Both the position numbers and the translations under genes were made by a program. From Streptomyces humidus (GTDB taxonomy: Bacteria; Actinomycetota; Actinomycetes; Streptomycetales; Streptomycetaceae), in the NCBI RefSeq assembly GCF_014649655.1, contig NZ_BMTL01000030.1:1-64000 (forward strand): a DNA stretch of 64,000 bases, in the 5' to 3' direction. Within the stretch, counting starts at the first letter, position 1, and the number at the start of each line of letters is the position of its first letter. The notes under the pieces were generated by a model. The model did no database searches and was not told the origin of the DNA. It worked only from the letters and a program-made list of their open reading frames with translations. This document shows positions 16,288-25,780 of the stretch, piece by piece.

Positions 16288-18502
16288 CCGGTCGCGGCTC
16301 CTTCTCCCCTGCCTGCACTGCGTCCACGGTCTCCGTGAGCTTCTCATGGCCGGCGCGGCGGTCGGGCGGCTCGATGCTGATCCTCGGCAGGAGCCTGTCG
16401 AGCCCGCGGGGCAGCCACCAGTTCGCGCCGCCGAGCAGATGCATCAGGGCGGGCACGAGCAGCGTGCGCAGCACGAAGGCGTCGAGGGCGACGGCGGCGG
16501 CGAGCCCGATGCCGAACATGGCGATCACCCGGTCGCCGCTGAGGACGAAGGCCAGGAACACCGAGATCATGATGACCGCGGCGGAGTTGATCACCCGGCT
16601 GGTCTCGGCGAGGCCGACCCGGACGGCGCGCCGGTTGTCGCCGGTCTCCAGCCACTCCTCGTACATCCGGCTGACCAGGAAGACCTGGTAGTCCATGGAG
16701 AGTCCGAACAGCACCGACACCATGATCACGGGGAGGAAGGGCTCGATCGGCCCGGCCCGGCCGAGGCCCAGCAGCTCGCTCCCCCAGCCCCACTGGAAGA
16801 TCGCGACGACCACTCCGAACGCGGCGGCGACGGCTGCCACGTTCATCACGGCGGCCTTGAGCGGTATGCCGACGGACCGGAACGCGAGCAGCAGCAGGAG
16901 CGCGCCCAGGGCGACGACGACCCCGACGAACAGCGGCAGTTTGCCGATGATGACGTCCGCGAAGTCGTCGTAGCCGGCCGTCACGCCGCCGACGTGCACG
17001 TCGAGGGAGGTGCCCGCCTCCGCACGGGGCAGCACCTCGGTGCGCAGCCGTTCGACGAGTTCGCTGGTGCGCGGCGACTGCGGCGAGGACTGCGGCACGA
17101 CCGTGAGGTGGGCGGCGCGGCCGCGGGTGTCGAAGGTCACCGGCGTCACGGACGCCACGCCGTCGGTGGCGCGCAGGGTCGCGTCGAGGTTGTCCAGGGC
17201 GAGCCGGTCCTCGGCGCCCCGGACGCGGGTCACCAGGGTCAGCGGACCGTTCACGCCGGGGCCGAAGCCCTCGGCCAGGAGGTCGTAGGCCTGGCGGGTG
17301 GTGGCCGACTTCGGGGCGTTTCCCTGGTCGGAGGTGCCCAGGCGCAGGGAGAAGGTGGGCAGGGCGAGGACCGCGATGACGACGAGAGCGAGCGCGCCGA
17401 GCAGCCGGGGGTGGCGCTCCACGAACGCCGACCAGCGGGCGGCGAGCCCGGTCGGCAGCTCGGGCTGCGGACCGTGGTCGGCGAGGCGGCGCCGTTCGCG
17501 GCGGCTGAGGGCGCGCATGCCGAGGAACGACAGCAGGGCCGGCAGCAGCGTCACGGAGGCGGCGACGGTGAGCACGACGGTCAGCGAGGCGGCGACCGCC
17601 ACGCCGTTGAGGAAGTTCAGGCGCAGGGTCAGCATGCCGAGCAGGGCCAGGCACACCGTGGCGCCCGCGAAGACGACGGCGCGCCCGGTGGTGGCCACGG
17701 CGTTCGCGGCGGCCTCGGCGACCGGCAGCCCGCGTTTCAGTCCGCGCCGGTGCCGGGTGACGATGAACAGCGCGTAGTCGATGCCGACGCCGAGCCCGAC
17801 GAGCAGGCCGAGCATGGGGGCGAAGTCGGCGACGGTCATGGCGTGTCCGAGCAGCGAGATCCCCGCGTAGGCGGTGCCGACGCCGACCAGCGCGGTGGCG
17901 ATGGGCAGCGCCGAGGCGGCGAGCGAGCCGAAGGCGAGGAACAGCACCACCGCGGCGACGACCACACCGACGATCTCGGCGAGATGACCGCCGGAGGACT
18001 CGGTGAGGGCGACCGCGCTGCCGCCCAGTTCGACCTGGAGACCGTCGCCGCGGGCGGCCTCGGCGGCGTCGACCACGGCCTGCGCCTCGCCCCGGTCGAC
18101 GTTCTCGGCGCGGTCCTCGAAGACGACGGTGGCGTAGGCCGTGCGCCCGTCCTCGCTGATCTGCGCCGTGCCCTGCTCGCCGTACGGGCCGGCCACGGAG
18201 GCCACGCCGGGCAGGTCCGCGATCTTCTCCAGCGTGCGGTTCATGGTCTGTTCGACGTCGGCGGCGCGGACGACGCCCGCCGTGGTGTGCCAGACGACGG
18301 TGTCGGTGTCGCCGCCGAGGTCCGGGAAGGCCTCGGTGAGCAGTCGCGCGGCGCGGCCGGACTCGGTGCCGGGGACCTCGTAGTCGTCGGAGTACGCGGA
18401 GCCGGTGACGACGGCCGCGGTGGCCGTGCCGCCGAGGGCGAGCAGCCAGAGCAGTACCGCGAGCAGACGGTTGCGGACACACCAACGTGCGAGGGCTGCC
18501 AC
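16265..18502 (-). CDS. MMPL-family RND exporter
   Basis: A 745-residue inner-membrane transporter of the MmpL/RND superfamily, proton-driven export of lipids or drugs. It has the twofold layout: TM1 (residues 13-33), extracytoplasmic loop to ~170, a block of five or six TMs (~175-330), TM7 (~370), a second loop, and a final TM block (~530-690). The proton-relay Asp region (GLGVGIDYALF) and its repeat (FGLSMDYQVFLVSRMYEEW) are both present. The start is GTG at 18502 with GGGAG upstream. It has no partner periplasmic protein, as is usual in actinomycetes. No regulator is adjacent, so the substrate cannot be inferred. Confidence 0.92.
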   Translation of the reverse strand: MAALARWCVRNRLLAVLLWLLALGGTATAAVVTGSAYSDDYEVPGTESGRAARLLTEAFPDLGGDTDTVVWHTTAGVVRAADVEQTMNRTLEKIADLPGVASVAGPYGEQGTAQISEDGRTAYATVVFEDRAENVDRGEAQAVVDAAEAARGDGLQVELGGSAVALTESSGGHLAEIVGVVVAAVVLFLAFGSLAASALPIATALVGVGTAYAGISLLGHAMTVADFAPMLGLLVGLGVGIDYALFIVTRHRRGLKRGLPVAEAAANAVATTGRAVVFAGATVCLALLGMLTLRLNFLNGVAVAASLTVVLTVAASVTLLPALLSFLGMRALSRRERRRLADHGPQPELPTGLAARWSAFVERHPRLLGALALVVIAVLALPTFSLRLGTSDQGNAPKSATTRQAYDLLAEGFGPGVNGPLTLVTRVRGAEDRLALDNLDATLRATDGVASVTPVTFDTRGRAAHLTVVPQSSPQSPRTSELVERLRTEVLPRAEAGTSLDVHVGGVTAGYDDFADVIIGKLPLFVGVVVALGALLLLLAFRSVGIPLKAAVMNVAAVAAAFGVVVAIFQWGWGSELLGLGRAGPIEPFLPVIMVSVLFGLSMDYQVFLVSRMYEEWLETGDNRRAVRVGLAETSRVINSAAVIMISVFLAFVLSGDRVIAMFGIGLAAAVALDAFVLRTLLVPALMHLLGGANWWLPRGLDRLLPRISIEPPDRRAGHEKLTETVDAVQAGEKEPRPDVRDTAG

Positions 18503-18679
18503 TGACGTGCTCCCGGAGGTGAATTGTGGATCTTTGACCGGGAAACAGCCCGCAAAGAACGTATGAGCGATACGGGGTCACTCTTGCAGGTGAACGAGAT
18601 CGTTGGTCCCGTTCGTGGGCCTTTTCACAGGACTGGGAGGCAGATCACAGGACGATAACGCCCGGGTTGTCAGGGCAGG

Positions 18680-18991
18680 TCAGTCGGCCTGGTCACCGAA
18701 CGCCATCACCGTCACGCCGGCGACGAGCAGCCACAGGGCGCGCCGGGTGCGGCCCCTGGAGCCGAGGAAAGCGGCGAGGGCGCAGACGGCGGCGCCGAGG
18801 GCGTAGGCCGACGGGACGAGGGCGGGAGCGGAGCGAGTGAGGCGGATGAGGGACGCGGCGAGGCCGGCGAGGGTGAGCAGCGCTCCGGTGGCGGTCGCCG
18901 TCCAGCGGGCCCGTCGGGCGTCCTCGGTGCCGTACTCCTCGTCCGGGTCCTCCGTGTCGCTGTGGGGTCCGGAGTCGGTTCGTGCACTCAT
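18680..18991 (-). CDS. Small integral membrane protein
   Basis: A 103-residue protein with an acidic N-terminus (residues 1-28) and three hydrophobic segments (ATATGALLTLAGLAASLI; ALVPSAYALGAAVCALAAFL; ALWLLVAGVTVMAF). No motif gives a function. It lies between gatB and the MMPL gene on the same strand and is probably a single-gene unit. Confidence 0.7.
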   Translation of the reverse strand: MSARTDSGPHSDTEDPDEEYGTEDARRARWTATATGALLTLAGLAASLIRLTRSAPALVPSAYALGAAVCALAAFLGSRGRTRRALWLLVAGVTVMAFGDQAD

Positions 18992-19046
18992 GGCGGGCGA
19001 GCGTAGCGCGTCTCGCCGGAGAGGCGAAACAGGCGAAACACGACGG

Positions 19047-19100
19047 CACGGGGACGCGGGTGCGTGGGACCACGGGGACGCGGGTGCGCGGGTGCGCGGG
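19047..19100. repeat. 24-bp direct repeat
   Basis: The 18-base block cacggggacgcgggtgcg occurs at 19047-19064 and again at 19071-19088, a 24-base period, followed by extra gggtgcgc copies. It is noncoding, just upstream of the 103-residue membrane protein and downstream of gatB. Confidence 0.55.
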
Positions 19101-19141
19101 CCACGGGGTCATGAGGGGACATGGGAGCGCCGGAGCACGGA

Positions 19142-19174
19142 AAAGGGGTGCACCGGTTCGCGGTGCACCCCTTT
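19142..19174 (-). terminator. Terminator after gatB
   Basis: A perfect 14-bp inverted repeat (19142-19155 with 19161-19174, loop gttcg) starts 18 bases past the gatB stop and is followed on the minus strand by a short TTTT run. It ends the gat operon. Confidence 0.85.
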
Positions 19175-19191
19175 CGGGAGTCCGGTGGGGC

Positions 19192-20706
19192 TCAGCCCTC
19201 GCTGACGCCCAGCCTCTCCAGGATCAGCTCCTTGACGCGGGCCGCGTCGGCCTGACCGCGCGTGGCCTTCATCACCGCGCCGACCAGAGCGCCGGCCGCC
19301 GCGACCTTGCCGCCGCGGATCTTGTCGGCGATGCCCGGGTTGCCGGCGATGGCCTCGTCGACGGCCGTGCCGAGCGCCGAGTCGTCGGAGACGACCTTCA
19401 GGCCGCGCTTGTCGACGACCTCGTCCGGGCCGCCCTCGCCGGCGAGGACGCCCTCGATGACCTGGCGGGCCAGCTTGTCGTTCAGGTCGCCCTTGAGCAC
19501 CAGCTCGGCGACCCGCGCGACCTGCGCCGGCGTGATGGCCAGCTCGTCGAGCGCGACGCCCGACTCGTTGGCGCTGCGGGCCAGCTCGCCCATCCACCAC
19601 TTGCGGGCGGAGGCCGCGTCGGCCCCGGCGTCGATGGTGGCGACGATCAGGTCCAGCGCACCGGCGTTCAGGATCGACTGCATGTCGGTGGCGGTGATGC
19701 CCCACTCGGCGACCAGCCGGTTGCGGCGGGCCAGCGGCAGCTCCGGCAGCCCGGCGCGGATCTCCTCGACCCACGCGCGGGACGGCGCGACGGGCACCAG
19801 GTCGGGCTCCGGGAAGTACCGGTAGTCCTCGGCCTCCTCCTTCACGCGGCCCGAGGTCGTCGACCCGGTGTCCTCGTGGAAGTGGCGCGTCTCCTGGATG
19901 ATCGTGCCGCCGCCGTTCAGCACGGCCGCGTGCCGCTGGATCTCGAAGCGGGCCGCGCGCTCCACGGACCGCAGCGAGTTCACGTTCTTCGTCTCGGACC
20001 GCGTGCCGAACTTCTCCCGGCCGTGCGGACGCAGCGACAGGTTGACGTCGCAGCGCATCTGGCCCATCTCCATGCGGGCCTCGGAGACGCCGAGCGCCTT
20101 GATGACCTCGCGCAGCTCGCGCACGTACGCCCGGGCGACCTCGGGAGCACGCTCGCCCGCGCCCTCGATCGGCTTGGTGACGATCTCGATGAGCGGGATG
20201 CCGGCGCGGTTGTAGTCCAGCAGCGAGTGGGAGGCGCCGTGGATGCGGCCGGTGGCGCCGCCGACGTGCGTCGACTTGCCGGTGTCCTCCTCCATGTGGG
20301 CGCGCTCGATCTGCACCCGGAAGGTCTCGCCGTCCTCCAGCTGCACGTCGAGGTAGCCGTCGAAGGCGATCGGCTCGTCGTACTGGGAGGTCTGGAAGTT
20401 CTTCGGCATGTCCGGATAGAAGTAGTTCTTCCGGGCGAATCGGCACCACTCGGCGATCTCGCAGTTCAGCGCGAGACCGATCTTGATCGCCGACTCGATC
20501 CCGATCGCGTTGACGACCGGGAGCGCGCCCGGCATGCCGAGGCAGGTGGGACAGGTCTGCGTGTTGGCGTCCTGACCGAGCTCGGTCGAACAGCCGCAGA
20601 ACATCTTCGTCTTGGTGCCGAGTTCGACATGGACCTCGAGGCCCATGACGGGGTCGTACGACGCGAGTGCGTCCTCGTACGACACCAGGTCGGTCGTGGT
20701 GGTCAC
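19192..20706 (-). CDS. gatB: Asp/Glu-tRNA amidotransferase subunit B
   Basis: Kinase/tRNA-binding subunit of the GatCAB complex, which converts misacylated Glu-tRNA(Gln) and Asp-tRNA(Asn) to the correct amides. The 504-residue product begins near YDPVMGLEVHVELGTKTKMF and has the Zn-binding cysteines (CGCS ... CPTCLG) of the cradle domain. The C-terminal tail domain (RGQADAARVKELILERL) binds tRNA. The start is GTG at 20706 with GAGAGGGAAG upstream. It is the last gene of gatC-gatA-(79 aa)-gatB and is followed by a strong terminator. Confidence 0.96.
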   Translation of the reverse strand: MTTTTDLVSYEDALASYDPVMGLEVHVELGTKTKMFCGCSTELGQDANTQTCPTCLGMPGALPVVNAIGIESAIKIGLALNCEIAEWCRFARKNYFYPDMPKNFQTSQYDEPIAFDGYLDVQLEDGETFRVQIERAHMEEDTGKSTHVGGATGRIHGASHSLLDYNRAGIPLIEIVTKPIEGAGERAPEVARAYVRELREVIKALGVSEARMEMGQMRCDVNLSLRPHGREKFGTRSETKNVNSLRSVERAARFEIQRHAAVLNGGGTIIQETRHFHEDTGSTTSGRVKEEAEDYRYFPEPDLVPVAPSRAWVEEIRAGLPELPLARRNRLVAEWGITATDMQSILNAGALDLIVATIDAGADAASARKWWMGELARSANESGVALDELAITPAQVARVAELVLKGDLNDKLARQVIEGVLAGEGGPDEVVDKRGLKVVSDDSALGTAVDEAIAGNPGIADKIRGGKVAAAGALVGAVMKATRGQADAARVKELILERLGVSEG

Positions 20707-20721
20707 GGTGTAACTTCCCTC

Positions 20722-20957
20722 TCAGCCCAGCAGGACGTCGTCGTCGCCCAGCCGCTTCAGCTCGCGGTACAGGATGGCGAGGCCGGTGGCGATGGCGACG
20801 GCGGACACGGTGGCGTCGATCAGGACCAGCGTGTCCTTCTCGGCACGGGCCTTCCTGAGCCGCTTGGCGACGCCGATCGCGCCGAACGCGGTCCCGGCGA
20901 TGGACAGGTACGTACCGGACTTGGACTTCCTGAAGCCCTTGGCCTTGTTCAGTGCGC

Positions 20958-20961
<4 letters not shown>
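20722..20961 (-). CDS. Small membrane protein within the gat operon
   Basis: A 79-residue basic protein (starts MSALNKAKGFRKSKSGTYL) with two hydrophobic segments (LSIAGTAFGAIGVA; LVLIDATVSAVAIATGLAIL) and a charged connecting loop. The GTG at 20961 overlaps the gatA stop by four bases (GTGA), and GAGGAGG lies about 10 bases upstream, so it is a real, translationally coupled gene. It separates gatA from gatB by 240 bases. No known function; I recall hypothetical proteins in the same position in other Streptomyces. Confidence 0.82.
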
Positions 20962-22460
<1,499 letters not shown>

Positions 22461-22465
22461 GGCGG

Positions 22466-22762
22466 TTAGTCCTCCCCCAGGATCTGCGGCACCTTGAAAC
22501 GCTGCTGCTCCTGGGCCGGGGCGCCGGAGAGCGCCTGCTCGGGGGTGAGCGACGGACGGACCTCGTCCGCCCGCATGACGTTGGTCAGCGGGAGCGGGTG
22601 CGAGGTCGGCGGTACGTCTTGGTCGGCGACCTCGCTGACGCGGGCGACCGCGCCGATGATGTCGTCCAGCTGTCCCGCGAAGTGTTCGAGCTCTTCGGGC
22701 TTCAGCTCCAGACGCGCCAGCCGGGCGAGGTGGGCGACCTCCTCGCGCGTGATGCCAGGCAT
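22466..22762 (-). CDS. gatC: Asp/Glu-tRNA amidotransferase subunit C
   Basis: A 98-residue chaperone-like belt subunit that wraps GatA and GatB. It starts MPGITREEVAHLARLARLEL, the family signature, and ends with the conserved FKVPQILGED. AGAGGAACG precedes the ATG. First gene of the gat operon; its promoter must lie in 22763 onward, between the gene and the 44-bp repeat array. Confidence 0.95.
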   Translation of the reverse strand: MPGITREEVAHLARLARLELKPEELEHFAGQLDDIIGAVARVSEVADQDVPPTSHPLPLTNVMRADEVRPSLTPEQALSGAPAQEQQRFKVPQILGED

Positions 22763-22984
22763 GCAGCGTTCCTCTGGGGTGGAGTGAGTGTGCGGTTCGG
22801 GCCAATCCTATGGGGCGGGGCGGCGTGCCCGGTAAACGGTTTGCCTCGCCGCCCGGCTCCGGGCGGCTTCCCCGGGCGCGGGCGTCCTGGCGGGCCTCGG
22901 CCGCGGGGGAACGGGCGATCGGGGAAAGCACGGGCGCGGGAGGCCCGGTGGCACGGCCGGGAGAGCCCGGACCACGCGGCGGGA
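22763..22984. other. gatC upstream region
   Basis: About 220 noncoding bases hold the gatC promoter region and lead into the tandem repeats. Open frames on both strands here give Pro/Arg/Gly-rich translations and have no start signals. No clear -35/-10 pair was recognised. Confidence 0.5.
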
Positions 22985-23275
22985 AAGGCCGGACTGCTCG
23001 GCGGGGAAGGACTGACTGCTCCGTGCGGGAAGCCGGACCGCTCGACCGGGGAGGCCGGGCTGCTCGGCGCAGGAGGCCGGACCGCTCGACCGGGGAAGCC
23101 GGACTGCTCGGCGCAGGAGGCCGAACCGCTCGACCGGGGAAGCCGGACTGCTCGGCGCAGGAGGCCGAACCGCTCGACCGGGGAAGCCGGGCTGCTCGGC
23201 GCAGGAGGCCGAACCGCTCGACCGGGGAAGCCTGGCTGCTCGGCGCAGGAGGCCGGACCGCTCGGCCGGGGAGGA
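22985..23275. repeat. 44-bp tandem repeat array (about six units)
   Basis: Markers ctcgac(c)gggg recur at 23041, 23085, 23129, 23173 and 23217, exactly every 44 bases, with degenerate copies at 22997 and 23261. Each unit is itself two diverged 22-base halves (aagccggactgctcggcgc and aggccgaaccgctcgaccg types). The array fills the gap between the rmdB stop (23280) and the gatC promoter. 44 is not a multiple of three and no start signal fits, so it is noncoding. On the minus strand it would be the 3' untranslated end of rmdB. Confidence 0.9.
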
Positions 23276-23279
23276 CGGG

Positions 23280-25523
23280 CTATTCGTCCGATGCCGCCGC
23301 CGGGAGGGCCGCGGCGGGGCGCTGCCAGCCGCGTGAGCCGCGGGCGCGCAGCCAGGCGGTCGTCTCCTCCGGGGGCATCGCGGCGGCCACCAGCCAGCCC
23401 TGGACGGCGTCGCAGCCCAGGTCGCGCAGACGCTCCCACGTCTCGTCGTCCTCGACGCCCTCGGCGACCACCAGCAGCCCCAGGGAATGCGCGAGGTCGA
23501 GCGTGCAGCGCACGATCTCGGCGTCCTCGGCGTCCACGGCCAGCCGGGCCACGAAGGAGCGGTCGATCTTCAGCTCGCTCACCGGCAGCCGGCGCAGATG
23601 GACCAGGGAGGAGTAGCCGGTGCCGAAGTCGTCCAGGGACATCTTCACGCCGTGGCCGGTCAGCGCGTTGAGGGTGTCGGCGGCGCGCTGCGGGTCCTCC
23701 AGGAGGACGTGTTCGGTGATCTCCAGCTGAAGCGCTCCCGCGGGCACTCCGTGCCGGGCCAGGCGCGCGGCGACGGATCCGGCGAACCCCGGCGTGTGGA
23801 CGTCACGGGGGGAGACGTTCACCGCGACCGGCACGTACAGACCCTGGGCCCGCCACCGGGCGACCTGGGCGAGCGCCGTCTCCAGCACGTACTCCGTCAG
23901 ATGGGGCATCAGCCCGGACGACTCGGCGATCGCTATGAACTCGTCCGGCGGCACCTTTCCGCGCTCCGGGTGCACCCAGCGGACCAGGGCCTCGAGCCCC
24001 GCCACCTGTCCGTCGAAGCGGACCTTCGGCTGGTAGTGCAGCTGTACCTCGTGCGCGTCGAGGGCGCGCCGCAGGTCGCCCAGCAGGCCGAGCCGGTCGG
24101 GGGTGTTGGAGTCGCGCTTGGACTCGTACACCTCGACCCCGGTGCGGTCCCGCTTGGCCTGGTACATCGCCACGTCGGCCCGGCGCAGCAGACCCTCGGC
24201 GTCGAGCGCGTGGTCGGGGAAGACGGCGACCCCCGCGCTGGCCTCCAGCACGAGGGTGAGGCCGTCGAGGTCGAGCGGCGAGCTGAGGTCGGCCACCAGG
24301 GCGCGGGCGATGCGGCTCGCGGAGGTGGTGGAGTCCGCGACGGGCAGTAAGACGGCGAACTCGTCCCCGCCGAGCCGCGCGACCTCCGCCCCGCGCGGGA
24401 GGGCGATCCGCAGCCGGTCGGCTATCTGCAGCAGGAGCCGGTCTCCGGCGAGATGGCCGAGGGTGTCGTTGACGGAGCGGAAGCGGTCGAGGTCGATCAG
24501 CATGAGGGCGGCCCGGGCGCCGATGCGTTCGGCGTCGTCCAGGGCGGTCCAGATGCGCTCCAGCAGCCACTGGCGGTTGGGCAGCCCGGTCAGCGGGTCA
24601 CGCAGCTGCTCCTCGGCGCGGGCGCGGGCTATCCACAGGGTGGAGTCGAGGGCGATGAGCGGGATGGCGAACAGCGGCAGCAGGAGGGGCTTGGCCAGGG
24701 CCACCACGCATATCAGCGGGGCGATGCCCAGCAGGGCGACCGCCACCAGGCCCTGTCTGACCAGGGCGGTGCGGGCGACGGTCGGCAGTCCGCCGACGCG
24801 GGGGGCGTGCAGATACCAGAGCAGGACGCGGGTGACGGCGAGGTAGGCGACGGCCACCAGGATGACCTGGGGCGCGGTGTAGAGCGTCCAGGTGTCGGGG
24901 GCCCAGGGGCGCTCCACGGACGGTATCCGCCCGCAGGCGGCCAGCAGGAGCGCGCCCGCGCCGATGCCGAGGATGTCCACCGCGCCGTGCAGGACGCCCT
25001 GCCGCCAGCGGTGGCGCCGGGCTATGCCGACCAGTACGACGACGGTGAGGCTGACCATGCCGGCGGGCACCCAGCCGTACAGCAGCAGCACGGTGAGGGT
25101 GAGGGCGGCGCCGGAGCCGGTGCCGCCCCACCAGCGGGCGCGGCCGAGCAGGACCAGGTGTCCGACGATGACGCCGGCCAGGACGGCCAGGGCCCAGCCG
25201 GTCGGACCGGAGGGGAAGAGCGCGTGCCCGCCGGTGAAGGCGCGATAGAACCCCGCGCCGAGGGCGAAGGCGGCCGCGCCGACGACGGCCGCGGGCAGCG
25301 CGGGCCAGGACAGGTGCCGGTCGGATTCGGCGCCGGGCAGGCCGGTGGGCGGCTGGACGGAGGCGCGCGCGTCCAGGGTGGAGTGCGGCTCGGTGTGCGG
25401 CACGAACGCCTCCGCGCCCGGCCGCCCCGGGGAGCGCTCCGTCCACCAGCTCCCCCACCAGACGCCGGGGACCCGGCGTCGGCGCACCGCCTCGTCCGGA
25501 GCGGCGCTCTCGGTCGGTTCCAT
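23280..25523 (-). CDS. rmdB: Membrane GGDEF-EAL c-di-GMP protein (RmdB-like)
   Basis: A 747-residue bifunctional-architecture protein. About eight membrane segments fill residues ~60-295, GGDEF ~310-475 (GGDEF intact, 385-389) and EAL ~480-735. The full phosphodiesterase set is present: EAL at 511-513, NVS, LEITEH, DDFGTGYSS, KIDRSF, VAEGVE and QGW. It should therefore hydrolyse c-di-GMP. Position between ligA and gatCAB matches S. coelicolor RmdB, a phosphodiesterase affecting colony morphology (from memory). Codon 392, right after the GGDEF motif, is TTA (24350-24348), pointing to bldA dependence. The ATG at 25523 follows GAGAGGGACGGGA. Confidence 0.92.
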   Translation of the reverse strand: MEPTESAAPDEAVRRRRVPGVWWGSWWTERSPGRPGAEAFVPHTEPHSTLDARASVQPPTGLPGAESDRHLSWPALPAAVVGAAAFALGAGFYRAFTGGHALFPSGPTGWALAVLAGVIVGHLVLLGRARWWGGTGSGAALTLTVLLLYGWVPAGMVSLTVVVLVGIARRHRWRQGVLHGAVDILGIGAGALLLAACGRIPSVERPWAPDTWTLYTAPQVILVAVAYLAVTRVLLWYLHAPRVGGLPTVARTALVRQGLVAVALLGIAPLICVVALAKPLLLPLFAIPLIALDSTLWIARARAEEQLRDPLTGLPNRQWLLERIWTALDDAERIGARAALMLIDLDRFRSVNDTLGHLAGDRLLLQIADRLRIALPRGAEVARLGGDEFAVLLPVADSTTSASRIARALVADLSSPLDLDGLTLVLEASAGVAVFPDHALDAEGLLRRADVAMYQAKRDRTGVEVYESKRDSNTPDRLGLLGDLRRALDAHEVQLHYQPKVRFDGQVAGLEALVRWVHPERGKVPPDEFIAIAESSGLMPHLTEYVLETALAQVARWRAQGLYVPVAVNVSPRDVHTPGFAGSVAARLARHGVPAGALQLEITEHVLLEDPQRAADTLNALTGHGVKMSLDDFGTGYSSLVHLRRLPVSELKIDRSFVARLAVDAEDAEIVRCTLDLAHSLGLLVVAEGVEDDETWERLRDLGCDAVQGWLVAAAMPPEETTAWLRARGSRGWQRPAAALPAAASDE

Positions 25524-25780
25524 TCCCGTCCCTCTCACAGCCGGCGGTGCCCACGCCACGCGGCCCGTTTCCCGACGATCCCGGACGGTGCCGCGTGGGA
25601 AAACCCTTCCTTCTGCCCGCCAGGAGCAGAGGCGTGCACCGGCCGCGGCTGGGCACGGCAGGCGCACGTCTCAACAGTAGGCCGCGGAAGGCTTCCACGG
25701 GCAGCGGTCGTCGACGGTTGCCCGAATGCGTCCCGGCCACCCGGATGCATCTGGTATGCGCCGATCGGGTGACCTTCGGC
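25524..25780. other. rmdB upstream / ligA downstream region
   Basis: 257 bases without a supported gene. A 71-codon minus-strand ORF (25535-25750) has no ribosome site and an ordinary noncoding composition. No strong terminator hairpin was found after ligA, so rmdB could receive read-through from ligA. Confidence 0.5.

Noticed and set aside
16151..18505. 784-codon plus-strand ORF
   Set aside because: Mirror image of the MMPL gene; its His/Gln/Gly-rich translation has no family likeness, while the minus strand has clear membrane helices.
22985..23275. Possible CRISPR array
   Set aside because: Units are contiguous 44-bp repeats with no unique spacers, and no cas gene is in the window.
22702..23439. 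245-codon minus-strand ORF through the 44-bp repeats
   Set aside because: It starts inside rmdB, crosses its stop region in another frame, has no ribosome site, and the repeat length breaks the reading frame pattern expected of a repeat protein.
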